NCBI GenBank assembly: GCA_037576215.1
Contig: JBANDB010000012.1
Coordinates: forward strand, 806,001 to 870,000
Origin: Armillaria gallica
Taxonomy: Eukaryota > Basidiomycota > Agaricomycetes > Agaricales > Physalacriaceae
Direction of reading: 5' to 3'
Length of the DNA: 64,000 nt
Of this stretch, positions 1 through 13,034 are shown one piece after another; within the stretch, counting starts at the first letter, position 1; the number at the start of each line of letters is the position of its first letter. A program made the position numbers and the translations under genes. The notes beneath the pieces are model-generated. The model had not been told where the DNA came from. It was given only the letters and a program-made list of their open reading frames with translations, and ran no database searches.

Positions 1-94
1 AAATTTCCATGGGGGCGTCCATTCAAGGTTTACCGAGGTGTGTGGATGATCAACCGCTTGATTTCATTATCTGGAATATTTATCTTTGCACTAG

Positions 95-2332
95 CATTAT
101 GGGCGCTGGTGCGTCCTTTGACTTTAGCGTCTCAGACGAGTCTGCTGCCGTCCTATGCCTTCCGGACCATGCGAAGAAATGCGAGAATCTGAACAAAGCA
201 TTAATCGAAGAGTACGCTCGATCAAATGGCATATCATGGTACCATTACATCAACCATTCGGAATACTTGGGCCGACAGGCACCAAATGGCTCTCTGTACG
301 TTGTCACTGGATGTGATAAAACGACATCCTGGGGAACTGCAGCCATCGCAAAAGCGGACCGCTCTCTCGGATTTTCTCTTAATTTCACTGCGGGTTCTAT
401 TAACGGAGACGTTAGACTTAGAAACTCATGGAGAGCTGGTCCTGCGATGGATACACGACTGTACCCGCTACATTCTGCCGATTATTCCTACCCTTTAGGT
501 CTCGAGAACCAGTGTATCTTCTCGCGAGGGTATACATTATCGATTTCGGGGAGTTTGTTCGATAAATCGAAGTATATGGCAATTTCTACACCAATCAATG
601 GCTCCCTCAAAGACAAGGTTCCCTCGTTCGAGAGGAAGACACCTATCCCGCCAATCGACGAGAATCCTAGCTTTTTATCCCGTCTTATATCGTCCTTCCA
701 CATCAAATCACCATTTAGTCTGTCATATGATATGGAGGAGCCCGGATCAGATCAGAGAAGTAGGTCGACAGAGGGATTTGATCACGGGTCCGAGTCTGTC
801 GCACAAGTCTCTCAGTTTCCACCTAGAGGAGGCGAGGTGAGAGTAATATTTTAGTACGCCACTGGATACTAAAAACGTCTTGCATTAGATTCTGAATCCT
901 TCGGCGGCAAGGAATGCGTATCTATTGAGAAAGGTAAATTATTGACTATGACAGACAAGTCGTATTGAAACCTTCTTCATAGGACCCTTACCTTGGTATT
1001 GCAATTACCCATGACGAAGAGTGGATGGGAGTAATGCAACAGTACGGCCAAGACGTGGACTTTGCCGACGAGGATCTTTGGTGCAAGGTCAAGGATCGAT
1101 TGGATCCCAATATTTCCAACTTATCCAGCCAGGCTGGCGTACCTTCGCACGCGATCGAGAGAACATTGCTCGTTGACAATAGCGATATATCCGATCAAGC
1201 CGCATTCATTCAGCTAAATCTTCATTCCGAAGTTGAAGCTCCCCTGTCTATTGCAGATCCTCAGAGCGTAAGTGCATACTTATCTTTGCCCGCTTGTCTT
1301 GATACTAATCGGCTTTGGTTTAGCCCCAAAACCACATTGACGGAACACGATTTTGGGCAGTATTGATTGGTATTGATGCATATCCATCTTCACCGTTACG
1401 TGGTTGCGTATCAGATGCGATGGAAATGAAAAACTACTTAATCGAGGACCTTGGTGTCCCAGGAGATCGTATTCAATGCCTTCTCGGTACCGAGCCTTAC
1501 ACTTCCTCAATCCATCCCCTTTCCAACTACGCCAGAAGATCACTTCGTTTCCTCAAACAACGCTTCTACCAAACTATGGGTCTCTCTTGGGAGTTCCCGG
1601 ACGACATCCCTACCCGTGCAAATATCATCGATACTCTCCTCAGTTTATCTACCAACTCCCAGATACAGACAGGCGACAATATCATTATATACTTTGCCGG
1701 ATATGGCTCTAGATACAGCCATTACAATTATCGGAACATTTCAGGCTGGAGGAGCTACATCAATGCTCTTTGCCCTATCGACCGCGCCGTCCTTAATAAC
1801 TGTGAAGTCCCCGACATCAGTGACTTGGAAATGGATATCATTCTCAACGAAATCTCTCGCACCAAAGGGCACCGAATCACCTTCATCCTCGACAGCTGCC
1901 ACTGCAGGTGTCACCGAAGATTTCGGAAATACAGCACGTTATATCAGACCGCTGAGACCTCGTGATGATCTTCGTGAAGCTGAAACCGTCAGACAGAGAG
2001 ACCCAGAGGGCGAGGAAGACCTAAGATGTTTGTATCCTGATAGCGGGTCACATGTCCTTCTTACTGCGTGTGGACAAAATGAGTGCGCGGAGGAGGTAAT
2101 GGGTATAAGTGGGTACAATGGGATTTTCACGCAGGCACTCATCAGCGCTCTCAAATCGTATGACTTGACAAGATATTCGACATATATTGATCTCATTCGT
2201 GCTTGCAAGCTGCCTCCAAACAATAGGCAGTGGCCGGTTGTCGCTGGGAAACATAAGGACGCACGACTTTGGTACAGCGATTTACAGGACCTGGCTTGGC
2301 ATGACTCTTCGGAGGGCTTGGGCATGTCTTGA
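95..2332 (+). pseudogene. Caspase-like (peptidase C14) gene with an Agaricomycete N-terminal module; frameshifted, catalytic His replaced
   Basis: Exons read from the sequence: 95-836 (acceptor cactag at 89-94), 889-933, 983-1267, 1324-1903, then the +1 frame 1904-2332. Introns are 52, 49 and 56 bp, all GT-AG, and join in phase without stops. Earlier exons lie at or beyond the window edge. The N-terminal module carries VVTGCDKTTSWGTAA (about 290-345) and the exon pair ending in AITHDEEW. The caspase fold starts at FWAVLIGIDAYPSSPLRGC. The usual catalytic His motif (AGHG) reads AGYG at 1696-1707 (TAT where CAT is expected). The Cys motif ILDSCH is at 1885-1902. Directly after it the frame breaks: homologous-looking coding (AGVTEDFGNTARYIRPL) continues one frame over, as if two bases were lost at 1903. 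Alternatively, a 40-bp GT-AG intron at 1908-1947 would restore the frame to the stop at 2332. Caspases/metacaspases are Cys peptidases of cell death; this copy looks catalytically dead. Family call is firm; pseudogene status likely. Confidence 0.75.
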
Positions 2333-5300
2333 GTTGTGCCCGATCACACAGTGGCATTGGTAGTCAGAACCGCAAAGATATATTGTTTATGGTCTTATAA
2401 TGGTCTAATAACACTACATTCAGTCGTCAAAGCAACGCGTATCCAGTAAGGGCTCCCACATTTATGTTCGGTTCAAAGCCAGGGAAAAACAAATCTGGGT
2501 CAATGAACCTTAGGGCAGGATCATTGAAGCGGGATTTACTTCAACAGAGATAAAACGGACGAATCTAGATGCATACACCCAGCACTCTCAAGTCTCATGT
2601 GCAGATGGAAGGCCTCAGCACAAAACCCGACGGAGAGGCAAGTGAAATAATGCACTGAATGGAATGTAAGAAACACTGGTTGATCTGGATTGCAAGTCAG
2701 GCGCAAAAAGAAGGGCAAGCCATAGGCTTTGAGTTACCGGAACACGTATGAGAAGGCCACTGACTCCTGAGGCCCGGTCGAATTTACGAATTCAAAGAAT
2801 GCTAAACGTTTAGCGGAAAGGTGCCAGGATGCTTGCAGATAGGACCGGCAAGACGTCCAGTTAAAAAAACCCGACGCCCGTTCTCTAGAACTCAACGTTC
2901 AGCGCTTCGTCGGACCACCAATCCTCTAGCACCGACAACACACGCAGCATACGTCCAGCTCGAACCTCGTGTTCGATTGTAAACATGCTAAGAAGACCTG
3001 GATGATTCCTCAATTCATAGAGGGTTCGGAAAGTTTCAACATTGACGAATCGAGCAATAATTGGTGTTCTCTGAAAGGTAATGATTTCATTTTTCATATC
3101 AAACTCTGCCTATCACTTTAGCACAAACGATGAGGTTTTTCTCTAAAGGCCGCTTTGGTATCATGCTTCTGTATCTCGAGCCTGATATACAGAGCACATC
3201 AGTCTAGGCACTGAAGCAGCTGTGAACGAACACCCACCTAGAGCTTGTCACCCCACGTTGGTCGAGGATTAGTTCCGCCAGGACCGTCATCGGCGCGTGT
3301 CACTAGCTAAAATGGTCAGCATAGCACACAATTACAACGACCGTTCATTACCGGGGTGCGATGGGCGAGGGTCACTACCCGAGGTCTAGATCTCTGGATC
3401 AAAATGCTTGAATGGCTGATACAGCTTCGAAAGTCTTACGTCGTCTTCCACTGGTGGTGGTGCACCTCCAGTAGGCCAATCAGCTGACGGAGTAGCCGAG
3501 ACGACAACTAATAATGCTTGGAAGTCAGAACCCATGATTAGGAAGAGGACGAGACGGATCTCACGAGCGAAAGCGAGGGTTACGACAAGGAGTTTCCAGT
3601 ACATGATGGTTAGATGATCAACACATCGAAGGTGTTTAAGTACCCGGGGATTATGCCCAGGGGCATACATCTAGATTGCGATAGAAATCTTGCTTGCTCC
3701 CATGATGCATGAAAGGCCGCCGGACAGGTCAATCAGTCTATAAATACGTCAGCTCCCTTCAACGGAGATGGGATGGACGAACCTTGATGCACACGCCGCT
3801 CCACGGCACTTTGTATTGTGTACAGTCTTATGCACGGACGAGGGCAAATCTGTAGGGAGGACGTTTGCACAAAGACTGGAAAACTGGATAACGCACTGTA
3901 TAGATCGGAAAAAACGCCGATCAATCTGGGCCATGATTCAGGGGCTGAGAGAAGGGAAGGCCACAGGTTTCGATATACCGCTGACTCATTGCATACAGGC
4001 TGGATCCCGGTCGAGTTCATGCATTCAATGGATGCCAAATGACACGGTTTAGAAGGGCGTTCCCGGTCCTCGATGACGCATAGGGTACCAGTAGACCTGG
4101 ATATGGCATTGGCAAGATGTTCTACCGACAAACTTTTGGCAGTCACGCGTCACGATTCTAGCGCGTTACAGCGAATAATGCATGTCTCTTGCAAAGGATG
4201 ATTCGCTCGGCGAAAAGGGTATGATTCTTGGGTGATCGGAATCGGAAGCAGGATCACGGTGTGCGTAGATCTGAAGAGCTAAAGTAAGCATCGTAAGACC
4301 TATGGCCAAAAGAAAGATGAACGCACATCCGTCACCTATAGAACCGTATTTGGTTCCTCCTGAACAATATCCGCCTTTCTCAGAGCGTCAAATCCTTCGT
4401 GAGGCTGGTGCAAGCTTAAGAGCGGCAGCAACACAGAGCGGATAGAGACGAAGGTAATATAATATGAGCGTTCGCTCAGTAAAGAATCTGATCCAAACAA
4501 TACAAGACGGTGACGACGACACCGACGCCTCCGATCTAAGAGGCGGTGACTACCGGCGATGCCGACGACGTGCAGGTGGAAGAGCCCAAAGCCGAACTCT
4601 CAGTGTCGCGAGAGACAGACCCAGATGCGGTAGTGGAGGAGGATCCATATGTGGCTCTAGAAGAAAGCTTAGCGAGATGAAAAGAGGAATAGACAAATGA
4701 CTCACACTACGTCAGTCGAGGATCTCAACCGATCCTGCGTAAGCGCGCCCAGGCTCTGGGGAGACAAATTTAGAATGACGTCAAGCAAAAGAAACGACAC
4801 TCACATCGACCACCAATCCTCCAACCATGGCTACGAGTCTTTCTTGTGCGCCACTCTGGGATATGACAGTGCATATAACATGGTTGAGGGTCTCTCTTGA
4901 TCTTTCCGTCCCTGGCACGAGAGTAATCCGAACAAATACAACGCAGGCGGGGAGAACAGGAGCGATGCGGATGCCCAGGCGCAACTTGTACATGTAAGCC
5001 TGTCGATCTAGAAATCCAGTGAGGACACACGTACGCACCTCCACCAAGCCGACGCGTGGACGCAATTGAAACATTATGGCGGACAGAGCTGCAGATACAA
5101 AATTAGATCAACGATGAAGAACATGCGCACCTCTACCACCAATTACCTGGCGCATGCATCGGGCCGATTCTACCTTGCAGTGTGACTCCATCCACCTCTC
5201 TGATCCCTCGTCGACAAAAGCACCGTCGATAGTATGCAGGTTTGGTCTGGAGGGCGGGGTGATCCATATGCGGAGATGTGGCCTCCCGCGTAGTCTTATT

Positions 5301-6407
5301 GATGCAGGGCTACACACCATTAGAAGACAGAAGAAAAGATTTGCAGTAGACGCACCTACCATTATGTCCATGTCATCCCATAATGAGGTAGAGGCCAGCT
5401 TCATACAGCGAGTCTGTTCGCATTCGCAAGAGATTGGTATTGTCATTCTTTCCCGGCGGCCGGAAGGCTAGACGTTTAGAGGCCTACAGACACGGAATTA
5501 GCGAGACGTCCAGGTGAAAGAAAACAATACCCGCACCTCCTTTATCCCTACTGGTTCCTCATCGCGAATCAATGCACGTTTCTCGAGAGCATCTTCCAGG
5601 CTCTATCCAAAAGTACAGTTGCGTTTCATCAGCCACCGAAGTGTATGCGTTGACTTGTGAAGCAAAAAGACTAAAGTCAATGACACCTAAACGCCAGCAG
5701 AACGAACGCACCTCCATGACATGGCCTTTCTTCCGCAACGATCCTGGCAGTATTCGGGGCTAAGAGGCAGTGATTAATGTGCGTGCGAGGCAGGCAAAGG
5801 AGCGGGCCGAAGATCGACCACTGAAGTAGTCGCAGAAGACTCAGAATACATCCTTTCCCACGGTTCATTTTGCAACCATGTGATCTAAACACGGTAGAAG
5901 CAGTCTTTGTCTTTGTCTTTGTCCCATCCGCATCAACTTCTGCCTAGGATCTGGAACGGTACAATAAAAGCTCTTGCCCATTAACGTTGACGACCCCGAC
6001 CCATATGGGAATCCTGTTCATCTATGATCCCCTGTCTTATATGCGCAGGGAGGGACGCAAATCTGAACAGTAGACGGTTTACAGGGTCGACTCTGACGCT
6101 CGGTGAGCAGGGCGCCGATAAAGATTTGTCAGATTAGTATTAAAAACTACCTACTCCTCGGACATAGCATTGAAGACGTGAGACAGGCGTTAGAGCAGTG
6201 CCTTATATCAAACAAAGAGGGTGGGTCCACGACTCGGAAACCCCACGCTTCGTTGTTCCTCGACGACAAACCAGAAAGGAGCTTTCACAAGTAACAAAGA
6301 CCCCACAGTAGCCAGTTATTGACCCTACGATCCGAGCTGTGAGTCACAAGTTGCAACTCCATCGATGCTCTAAAAATTGGCAAAAAAAACTTGACTTCAA
6401 GAGTACA

Positions 6408-6500
6408 TTCCCTCTAGCCGACTTGAACGACTGAACTCGTCATGATTGCGGACAAGCTATCTATACTAGTGACACGCTCTACCAAATGAGCTAAGAGGGA
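6408..6500 (-). tRNA. tRNA-Thr(AGU), with 20-nt intron
   Basis: Reading the - strand, the 93 nt fold as a complete cloverleaf. The acceptor TCCCTCT/AGAGGGA is perfect. The D stem is GCTC/GAGC. The anticodon stem TGTCA/TGACG has one G-U pair. The anticodon loop is CTAGTA..A, giving anticodon AGU. The T arm is AGTCG-TTCAAGT-CGGCT, followed by discriminator A. A 20-nt intron sits at the canonical place, one base 3' of the anticodon. The gene lies inside repeat block A, about 75 bp from the arm-less tRNA-like sequence at 6577-6632. The copy at 20687-20779 has the same tRNA body but an unrelated intron. Whether it is expressed cannot be told; the fold is intact. Confidence 0.75.
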
Positions 6501-6576
6501 TCATAGATGGTTGAGAGTCTGGTGACTACGTCCCAGCAAGATAGCAGGAGCAGCAAAAATGTCATTGCATGGCATA

Positions 6577-6632
6577 TGGCATGAGCTCGAATCGAATGAG
6601 CTCTTTGCGCGGTCCCAATGCACCATCATGCC
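6577..6632 (-). other. tRNA-like sequence lacking the anticodon arm
   Basis: 56 nt on the - strand: acceptor GGCATGA/TCATGCC pairs 7/7. It is followed by TG, a D arm (GTGC/GCGC), a 5-nt linker AAAGA, a T arm (GCTCA-TTCGATT-CGAGC, 4/5 pairs), the 3' acceptor strand and A. Positions 26-43 of a normal tRNA are simply absent. The A-box-like and B-box-like Pol III elements remain. It is one of about ten copies, nearly all adjacent to a tRNA-Thr-like sequence. Confidence 0.5.
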
Positions 6633-8444
6633 ATGAGATACAACTAGAGTGCAGAGGGATGCTAGGTATCCGACCATTCAATAATGCGTTCAGGGTAACA
6701 CAATAATGGGGTGTTAATTGACAACAACAGTCGAGTCTGAAGATTCATTAGAAGAATATTTTGGAGAAGGTATAGTAAGATGAACCATTGAACATGAGTA
6801 AGCACTCGTAACTCTGTAGACCTGCCTCCAAACAGTCTTTCCCAAAAAGAAAGAAGGGTCTTAGTAGAGTCTAGAGGGTGACGAAGAGAGCCGCGCGAGA
6901 ACGCCTCCGAAGCGGGCAGTGTGTAAAACAGTGATATAGACCTTGCACGGGAACGCGGTGGAAGTGGATCTAGAAGCGAAAGAAGGGCGGGTGGATGGAA
7001 GAATAGACGAATAGACCATGACACGCTCGGCACTACAGATAGAACCGACATCGGTATCGTCCACTCCCATGACTCGCAGGATGACACCATTGACGACAAG
7101 TCACTACCTTGACAAGAGATGGACCAATCAGGTTGACATCAAGCTTGGAGTAAAAAAGAGGCGCACATAATGGTGCCATCCAGCGCTGCATCTATCCTCC
7201 CTGGATCTCTCAACTTCAATCCGGTCTCAGGGATCACTGGACGTCCGGTCTTGAGCGCTTTACGGATGATCGACACATTCACTTGTAGTCTTGTCGGTGT
7301 GCTGCTAACCTAGGCTTGGAGATTGTACTGTAGAAGCGCCTATTGCTACGTCGATTTCCGTCCCATAATGCTCGCTACGAGCTTCATCGAGACATTCGTG
7401 GAAGTGAAAATAAGAGATTGGGATTGAATGCTAAATGTTTACGTGGCTGCAGACATGGAATCAGCGAGATGATCATGAAAGAAAATGATAACGATACCCG
7501 TACCTCCTTCATCATTACCGGCCCTCCATAGCCAGCAATTCTAGCACAGCACCATCAATTCGCGGGGGGAAAATTACAGTTCAGGTACCGAGGGAAGGGA
7601 GCTGTAGCTTGAGCTGAAGAGTAAAAGGTCAGCGACACCCAAGCACCGAAAGAGCAATGAACGCACCGTGTCCGACTGGGGCACCCACTCCCACAGATCC
7701 TGGTCCCACCCGCCCTCGAGAGTTGGTTTGACCGAATCTTTCGTGCGCATGAGGCGGATGCGAATTTCAAAGTAGGCTGCTAGCGTAGCGAACAGAGATC
7801 ATTGATCAGCGATGGCCAACGTCAGGTCGTGGACGAAGATGGAATGAGGAAGAGTACTTCCTTTCCCACGGCCTACTTTGCGACCGTGTGATCGAAACGC
7901 GTAAAGCTTAAAGGTCCAAGTTCTTCCAAGTTCTCCAAGTTCTCCCAGACGCTTCCTTCCAAATGTTTCGTCTCCTTCGTTACCAATCCTGTCCGCATTA
8001 TCATTCTCAACAATAACATGAAAGCCCTTGCCAATCAGGCCTTAGTACTTAAATTCGAGCAACCAAAATGTAACCCCATTCAGGTATAATCTTTCCTGGC
8101 TCCAGGCAAGGGATGCGAATGCAAACAGTAGATAATCTTACCGGCTCGACTCTTGAAGAACGGCAGAGCGTCGATATAGATTTGTCACAAATACTTCTAG
8201 GACGTTAACTCCGAAACAACGACGCGAGTCACAAAGGTGCTAAACTCGGAGCAGGACCTCGGATCAAACAAAGAAAGGTGCCTCCTCGAATCTCCCGGTC
8301 TACTTATACTGAACTTCAACGATTAAACAAGATGCAACTTTCACAACCAAAACACAATCAGTTATGGGCCTACGATCCCAGTAGCAACAACGTTGTTGAG
8401 GGTCTTGATCTCGAAAACTTGGAAAAAATTGCAATCACAGAGAA

Positions 8445-8510
8445 TACTCTCTAGCCGACTTGAACGACTATCGAACTGGTAAGACGCTCTACCAACGGAG
8501 CTAAGAGGGA
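8445..8510 (-). pseudogene. tRNA-Thr-like copy without an anticodon arm
   Basis: Acceptor, D arm and T arm match the intact tRNA-Thr copies. The anticodon stem-loop and intron are replaced by about 16 unpaired nt, and the 3' acceptor strand is mutated (AGAGAGT). A close sister is at 22708-22774 in block C. More degenerate relatives are at 9310-9358, 17088-17145, 23274-23340 and 56586-56642. Confidence 0.5.
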
Positions 8511-8598
8511 CTAATGGTATGCTGAAATTCTAAGTAACTTAGTACACCCCAACATGGTAACAGAAGAATCAAAAAAGACCATCCAGAGCGATATCGCA

Positions 8599-8655
8599 TG
8601 GCGCAAGCCGGAATCGAACAGGCTCTTTGAGCGGTTCCCGATGAACCATCGCGCC
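8599..8655 (-). other. tRNA-like sequence lacking the anticodon arm
   Basis: Same module as 6577-6632. The acceptor reads GGCGCGA against TTGCGCC. The D arm and T loop TTCGATT are recognisable, with no anticodon stem. It lies about 90 bp from the Thr-like copy at 8445-8510, the same pairing and order as elsewhere in the repeat blocks. Confidence 0.4.
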
Positions 8656-11644
8656 GTGAGATCAAGCCGACTTGTCGGCTACTATAGTAATACACTCAGT
8701 GCTGCTAAGCAACGGCGCAGAGCAGGGTGTTAATCGATAGCAATGGCAGGAAGGTTGACAGGGCGTAGACATAATATGAGCGTGCGTAGTAAGTTGGAGA
8801 ACCAAGAATGTGCCCATATGCACGCGCGAGGCTGCGGGGTGGAAGAACAGATAGAGAATCTCGTATGGGAGAGTAGTAGAAGCGAAAGAAGAAGGGCAGA
8901 AGGAAGGAATCAAGAACTAGACCAGCCGATAAAGTGACATGCTCGGCACTCCGTCCAGCGAATAGGTAATAACGTAGGCCAAGGGAAGCGCGAGAAGTGA
9001 AGCCAGGGTTCAGTAGACCAGCATTGAGGGAAAGAATAGATGTTTATTCGTCAGGAAATCTCACCTTCCTCTATTATAACACAGTCCAATAAGTAATGGT
9101 ATAGCTCCACAAAACAGGACATGTGAAGAGCAACAAGGTAGAAGAACTTGAAGACCTGAACGTAGAGGAATCCCGCGCATCCTTGCTCTCATTTGTAGAG
9201 CAACTGTCAATAGTAGTAGAGAGGCATGCATTTTCGCTAAAGATATCATCTCTAGCCTAAACGAAGTCAGAGAACTGATCACCCATCAAAAGAAAACTAG
9301 GATGGAACATATTCCCTCTAGCCGACTTGAACGACGCTGCCAACGCAGCTAAGAGGGATTGATAGTATGCTGAAATTTAATTAATAAGTAATAGGGAAAA
9401 AGTGAAAAAGGTCTATGTCATTGCATTCGTATGGCACAAGCTAGAATCGAACAAGCTCTATGCGCGGTGCCGATATGCAATCATACCGTCAGATGAAGCT
9501 CAGCACAGAGGGATATTTGGCTATCTCATCAGCTCGGCGAGAATATAGCATAACGAAACACAGAGTGCTGATTGACAGTAACAGTACGCGTTGACATACT
9601 AGACGGTCCAAAAGATTCAGATTCTTTTGAAGAGATGGCCATGCGTAACATGTGAAGAAAATGTACCCAATAAGTCTTGTCCAAAAGAAAAAAAGAGTAC
9701 ATACAAGCCAAGACAGCGGCAAGGATGGTGACCGCACGAACCTTCACACATGAGAGGGCATTGAAGGTGAGGGCCACATGGAATGGTACGAACTGACGTT
9801 CCATCAGAACCATCGTCAGCGAATACAGTTTATCACATACCAAAAGTCAGGGCATGAAGGCAAGCCAAGTTCGGTAGACCTGCAGAGACAGCATTAGAAC
9901 TATATCAAGGGAAAGAAAAGACGCTTAATCCTCTCTCTGTCCGCGGCTACATCTGTTTCTTTGAGTGAGCACGCCACGAGTCTCTGATGGAAAAGATGCG
10001 GATAATCCAAGAGCATGTCACTTAACTGAACGTGCTAATCAGGCTCTGCGAAAGATGCATCACTCGCCTCAAGTTCCGTAGGTTGTCATCGTCTTCCTGT
10101 ACAGCGAACACGACAGTTGTCGCTAAATTACAAGAGACAGTGAACACGAGGCGCGGAAGTGAAGAGGAGCTGACAGCACAGATTCCGTGCAACCTGAATA
10201 AACAAGAAATCAGAGCAACGTTAAGCGAAAGAAGAGACACGCACACTTCCACTACCAATACACCCTCCATCAGCAACTACTTCGACTACCGGCTCATCCA
10301 GTGTCAATATGCACGTCTCCGATCCCTCTTTGCCTCGCACTCTAGGCTACCATCACTAGCTGCGGCAAATCGCCCAGTCCGGAATGCTTTGGAGGACGGT
10401 CACATACACAACCGAACGACGCGAGTTCTTGTTGACGTGCTGTGAGCCTACGTTTAGAAGACCAGTGGAATAGTATACAGTAGACGGCGTACCAGGTTCA
10501 CGTTCATCCGTGGTGGTCGTGGCTGACACGAAATCGGCAAGGCAAAAGAGCCGATGCTCCGACCTCGGCCTCAACAGTACACGGGATGACATCGATGAAG
10601 TTCCAGGCTAGCGTTCAATTTACTTTGCACAATGGTATGGTTCGGAAAAGATGCGGGCTGGGTCGAGCTGAAGAGTTGGGGTTGGCGACATCCACGTTGA
10701 AAGAACAATGCACGCACCACATCGATTTCCTGATGACTCCCCAACAACCCTCGGGTATAAAGCATCCGCCTCGACGACTCTAAGTTTTGCTGAGGATCGA
10801 ATATTGGAGCCAGACGGCCTTGGCGGAGAAGATGGCAGAGCTCCGAGAATTTTCTGCTCGGTCGCATAGTGAGAAGTTTGGAAGAGGAAAATTGCATGCA
10901 TTCTACTCCGATGATTGCTTGTAGCGCGCGCTGTTTCAGTCGGAGAGAAAGAAGACACGAGGTAATGCACGCGGTCTTGACGCGATCAAATTTTTCAAAA
11001 TCCCTTCTTGCCTTCGCGTTAGCCATCCATTTATAAAAATGACCAATGTGACCTCGTCGCTTCAAAGTCCTCACTCCGGTAAGGTGCGGCAGCCCAGGTA
11101 AAAATTACAACTTGTCCATCATAAGTATAGCTGCTGACGAGGCAGATTATAGGTGTTACTGGCATAATCAAATCATCAGTCGCCGGAGCGCTTGGGCATT
11201 ATCATCGTTGGCTACACTGATAGGTTCTTTGGAGAAATGGCTTGCGTCAAAGAGCGTACGTCAACATCAGAAGTCAGCTGAAGAGAACGAATTTCGACCA
11301 GTGCTGACTATGATCACTACAGACTACGTACCCTCTCCGGGATGCTAATCCCAGTCTAAATCCTCGACAATGGCTGCTTTCTTGCATTACCTTCCGAACC
11401 GTTCTTGCGACGGTAACTTGTGGTAGCTCCTTGATCGCAGTCGACGAGCCTCAAGGTGCCGATTCTATCTAATCATCGAGCACTAGATAGGACAGCAAAC
11501 TTGGGCAGACTCCTTCGTCTCCGGTGTTCATCTGCTTTGGTCACGTTCGGGACGCATGAATTACATTTATGAAGTACATATAGGCTGGTGTTCAATAGAT
11601 ATATTATATCAGGCTGCGTCGAGGGAAAGATAGTCGTAAGTGTA

Positions 11645-13034
11645 TCAATCCGTGCATCCAACAGCTCTTCCGTGGCGATCACCTACACTCTCCGGCTCAG
11701 TTTCCACGCCATCTTGGAGCAGGACGTCACTTCGTGGGCCCATATATTCCTGATCTCCACTCCCAGTGTGTTCGTGCCCATCCATCTCCTCCCGCTGAGC
11801 CTCGAAATCTCGGTCTAGCACGGAACTGTGTGACGCCTCCTCCTCAAGGCTCAGCTGTTCATCGCTATTCTGCGAACGCGATGTCCCAAAGTGTAGGGAT
11901 GACATCGTGCTGCCCTGCCGCAAGTCATCTGAACGTGCATGACCTGCGGCTACACGGCCAAGGAGGAGCGTTGGAGCTATTCCCTGAGAGACGAACTTCC
12001 GTTGTTAGTTGGTAAGAGAATGAAGGGGATAAATGCATACCTTCGCAATCGCTGCCATAGCATCGATGTAAGATGCTGCCCGATCACCGCGAAACTCAAA
12101 GGGCACAAAGAGGATCAAGAGTACCGCATACGGTGCAAAGGACTGGACCAAGACTTCGATGGCATGACGATAGACGCCCACTCCACCTCCAATTCCATCG
12201 CTTGCTCGTCCAGCAGCGAGGATGCGGTAAATGATGAGAGCGGTACACCATATTGTTGTCGCCAGGCCGAAAGATATGCATAGGACAAAGCCAAGTACGT
12301 ACTCATTACCAGTGGTGTACCCTTGGTATGTTTCCTTTAGCTTGAAAACTAAAACAAACTATGGGAAAATGTGGAATAGACAAAAACCCTAGGCATCGTA
12401 CCAGTTCCAGAGATGAGCATTATAATGGGAGGTAGGACAACAGGCCACTGCTGCCCACAGACAATCCAGCAACGCCATATCTACAAATAACGATGAAGAG
12501 TGCTGCGACATGTTCCAAATGAATAACATGCACCATGGTCGAGTCTGCGATGATAGTATTCAAAACACTGGTGATATCCATTGCCAAGAATATGCCATTG
12601 TAGTATAAGGACACCGAATATTTTGACCAGAAACTTTGGCCATTGGTGATGAAAGTAGAGCTGGTGAAAACCCAACTGAAACCGAAGTTGAGGGTGGTGA
12701 GGATGAAGAGGAGTATGATCGCCACGGTCGTGACTCATCCAATAGGCCGGGATTTATGGGTGACTGGTCGTTCGATTGAGCTTAGATGATCACATAGAAG
12801 GTATATATGGGCCATGGCACTCACAGATAACACATAGGGTGACAGCAAAGACACCAGTATAGACGCCTAGGTGTGGTGACAAATTGGAGAGGAACAATAA
12901 AACCCTAAACGAGAATACAAACCATGTAAGAGAGCATACAAGATTTCCGAGTTCAAATAGTCGTCTAGATGTTGGTTCAAGGCAGCTATATCACTACCAC
13001 CAAGATCTGGCGGGATGTCGGGCTGATAGGTCAT
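11645..13034 (-). pseudogene. Seven-transmembrane Agaricomycete family protein, six exons, one in-frame TGA
   Basis: Exons on the - strand: 13034-12923, 12866-12825, 12763-12534, 12480-12402, 12348-12041 and 11983-11645. The five GT-AG introns are 56, 61, 53, 53 and 57 bp and all join in phase, giving 370 codons. Landmarks in order: start MTYQPDIPPDLGG, first span after YALLHGVYTGVFAVTL, the block FGFSWVFTSSTFITNGQSFW, the signature ADSTMIWRCWIVCGQQW spanning the exon 3/4 junction, AIEVLVQSFAPYAVLLI, and GIAPTLLLGRVAAGHARSDD followed by an acidic tail of about 85 residues. These landmarks match a large mushroom family of integral membrane proteins of unknown function. Codon 61 (12737-12735) is TGA in the position where the family has Arg, consistent with CGA to TGA. 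Everything else is open, so this is a freshly broken copy, or a readthrough or sequencing matter. Confidence 0.75.

Larger units (their letters stand above)
2500..11640. repeat. Segmental repeat block A (mosaic of decayed exons and tRNA-like modules)
   Basis: Most of this stretch recurs elsewhere in the window in the same order. Anchors: 2500-2720 matches 33060-33292; 2700-6500 matches 49190-54640 (for example 3380-3690 with 49850-50220, and 5930-6330 with 54110-54510 almost base for base); 7150-9000 matches 21400-23000 and 55300-56800; 9300-11640 matches 23300-25100 and 56700-60393. No intact protein gene is visible. On the - strand there are many donor-to-acceptor segments of about 50 bp beginning GTGCGTGC and ending CTGCAG or CTCCAG, such as 10671-10720, next to short open coding stretches with hydrophobic runs. 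This suggests the blocks derive from one multi-exon, multi-membrane-span gene family that I do not recognise. CpG is better preserved here than in block D. Confidence 0.7.

Noticed and set aside
1..94. Upstream ATG at 9 as the start of the caspase gene
   Set aside because: The preceding bases contain a good intron acceptor (cactag, 89-94), and the second gene of the family has an intron at the same place. The in-frame ATG is probably intronic.
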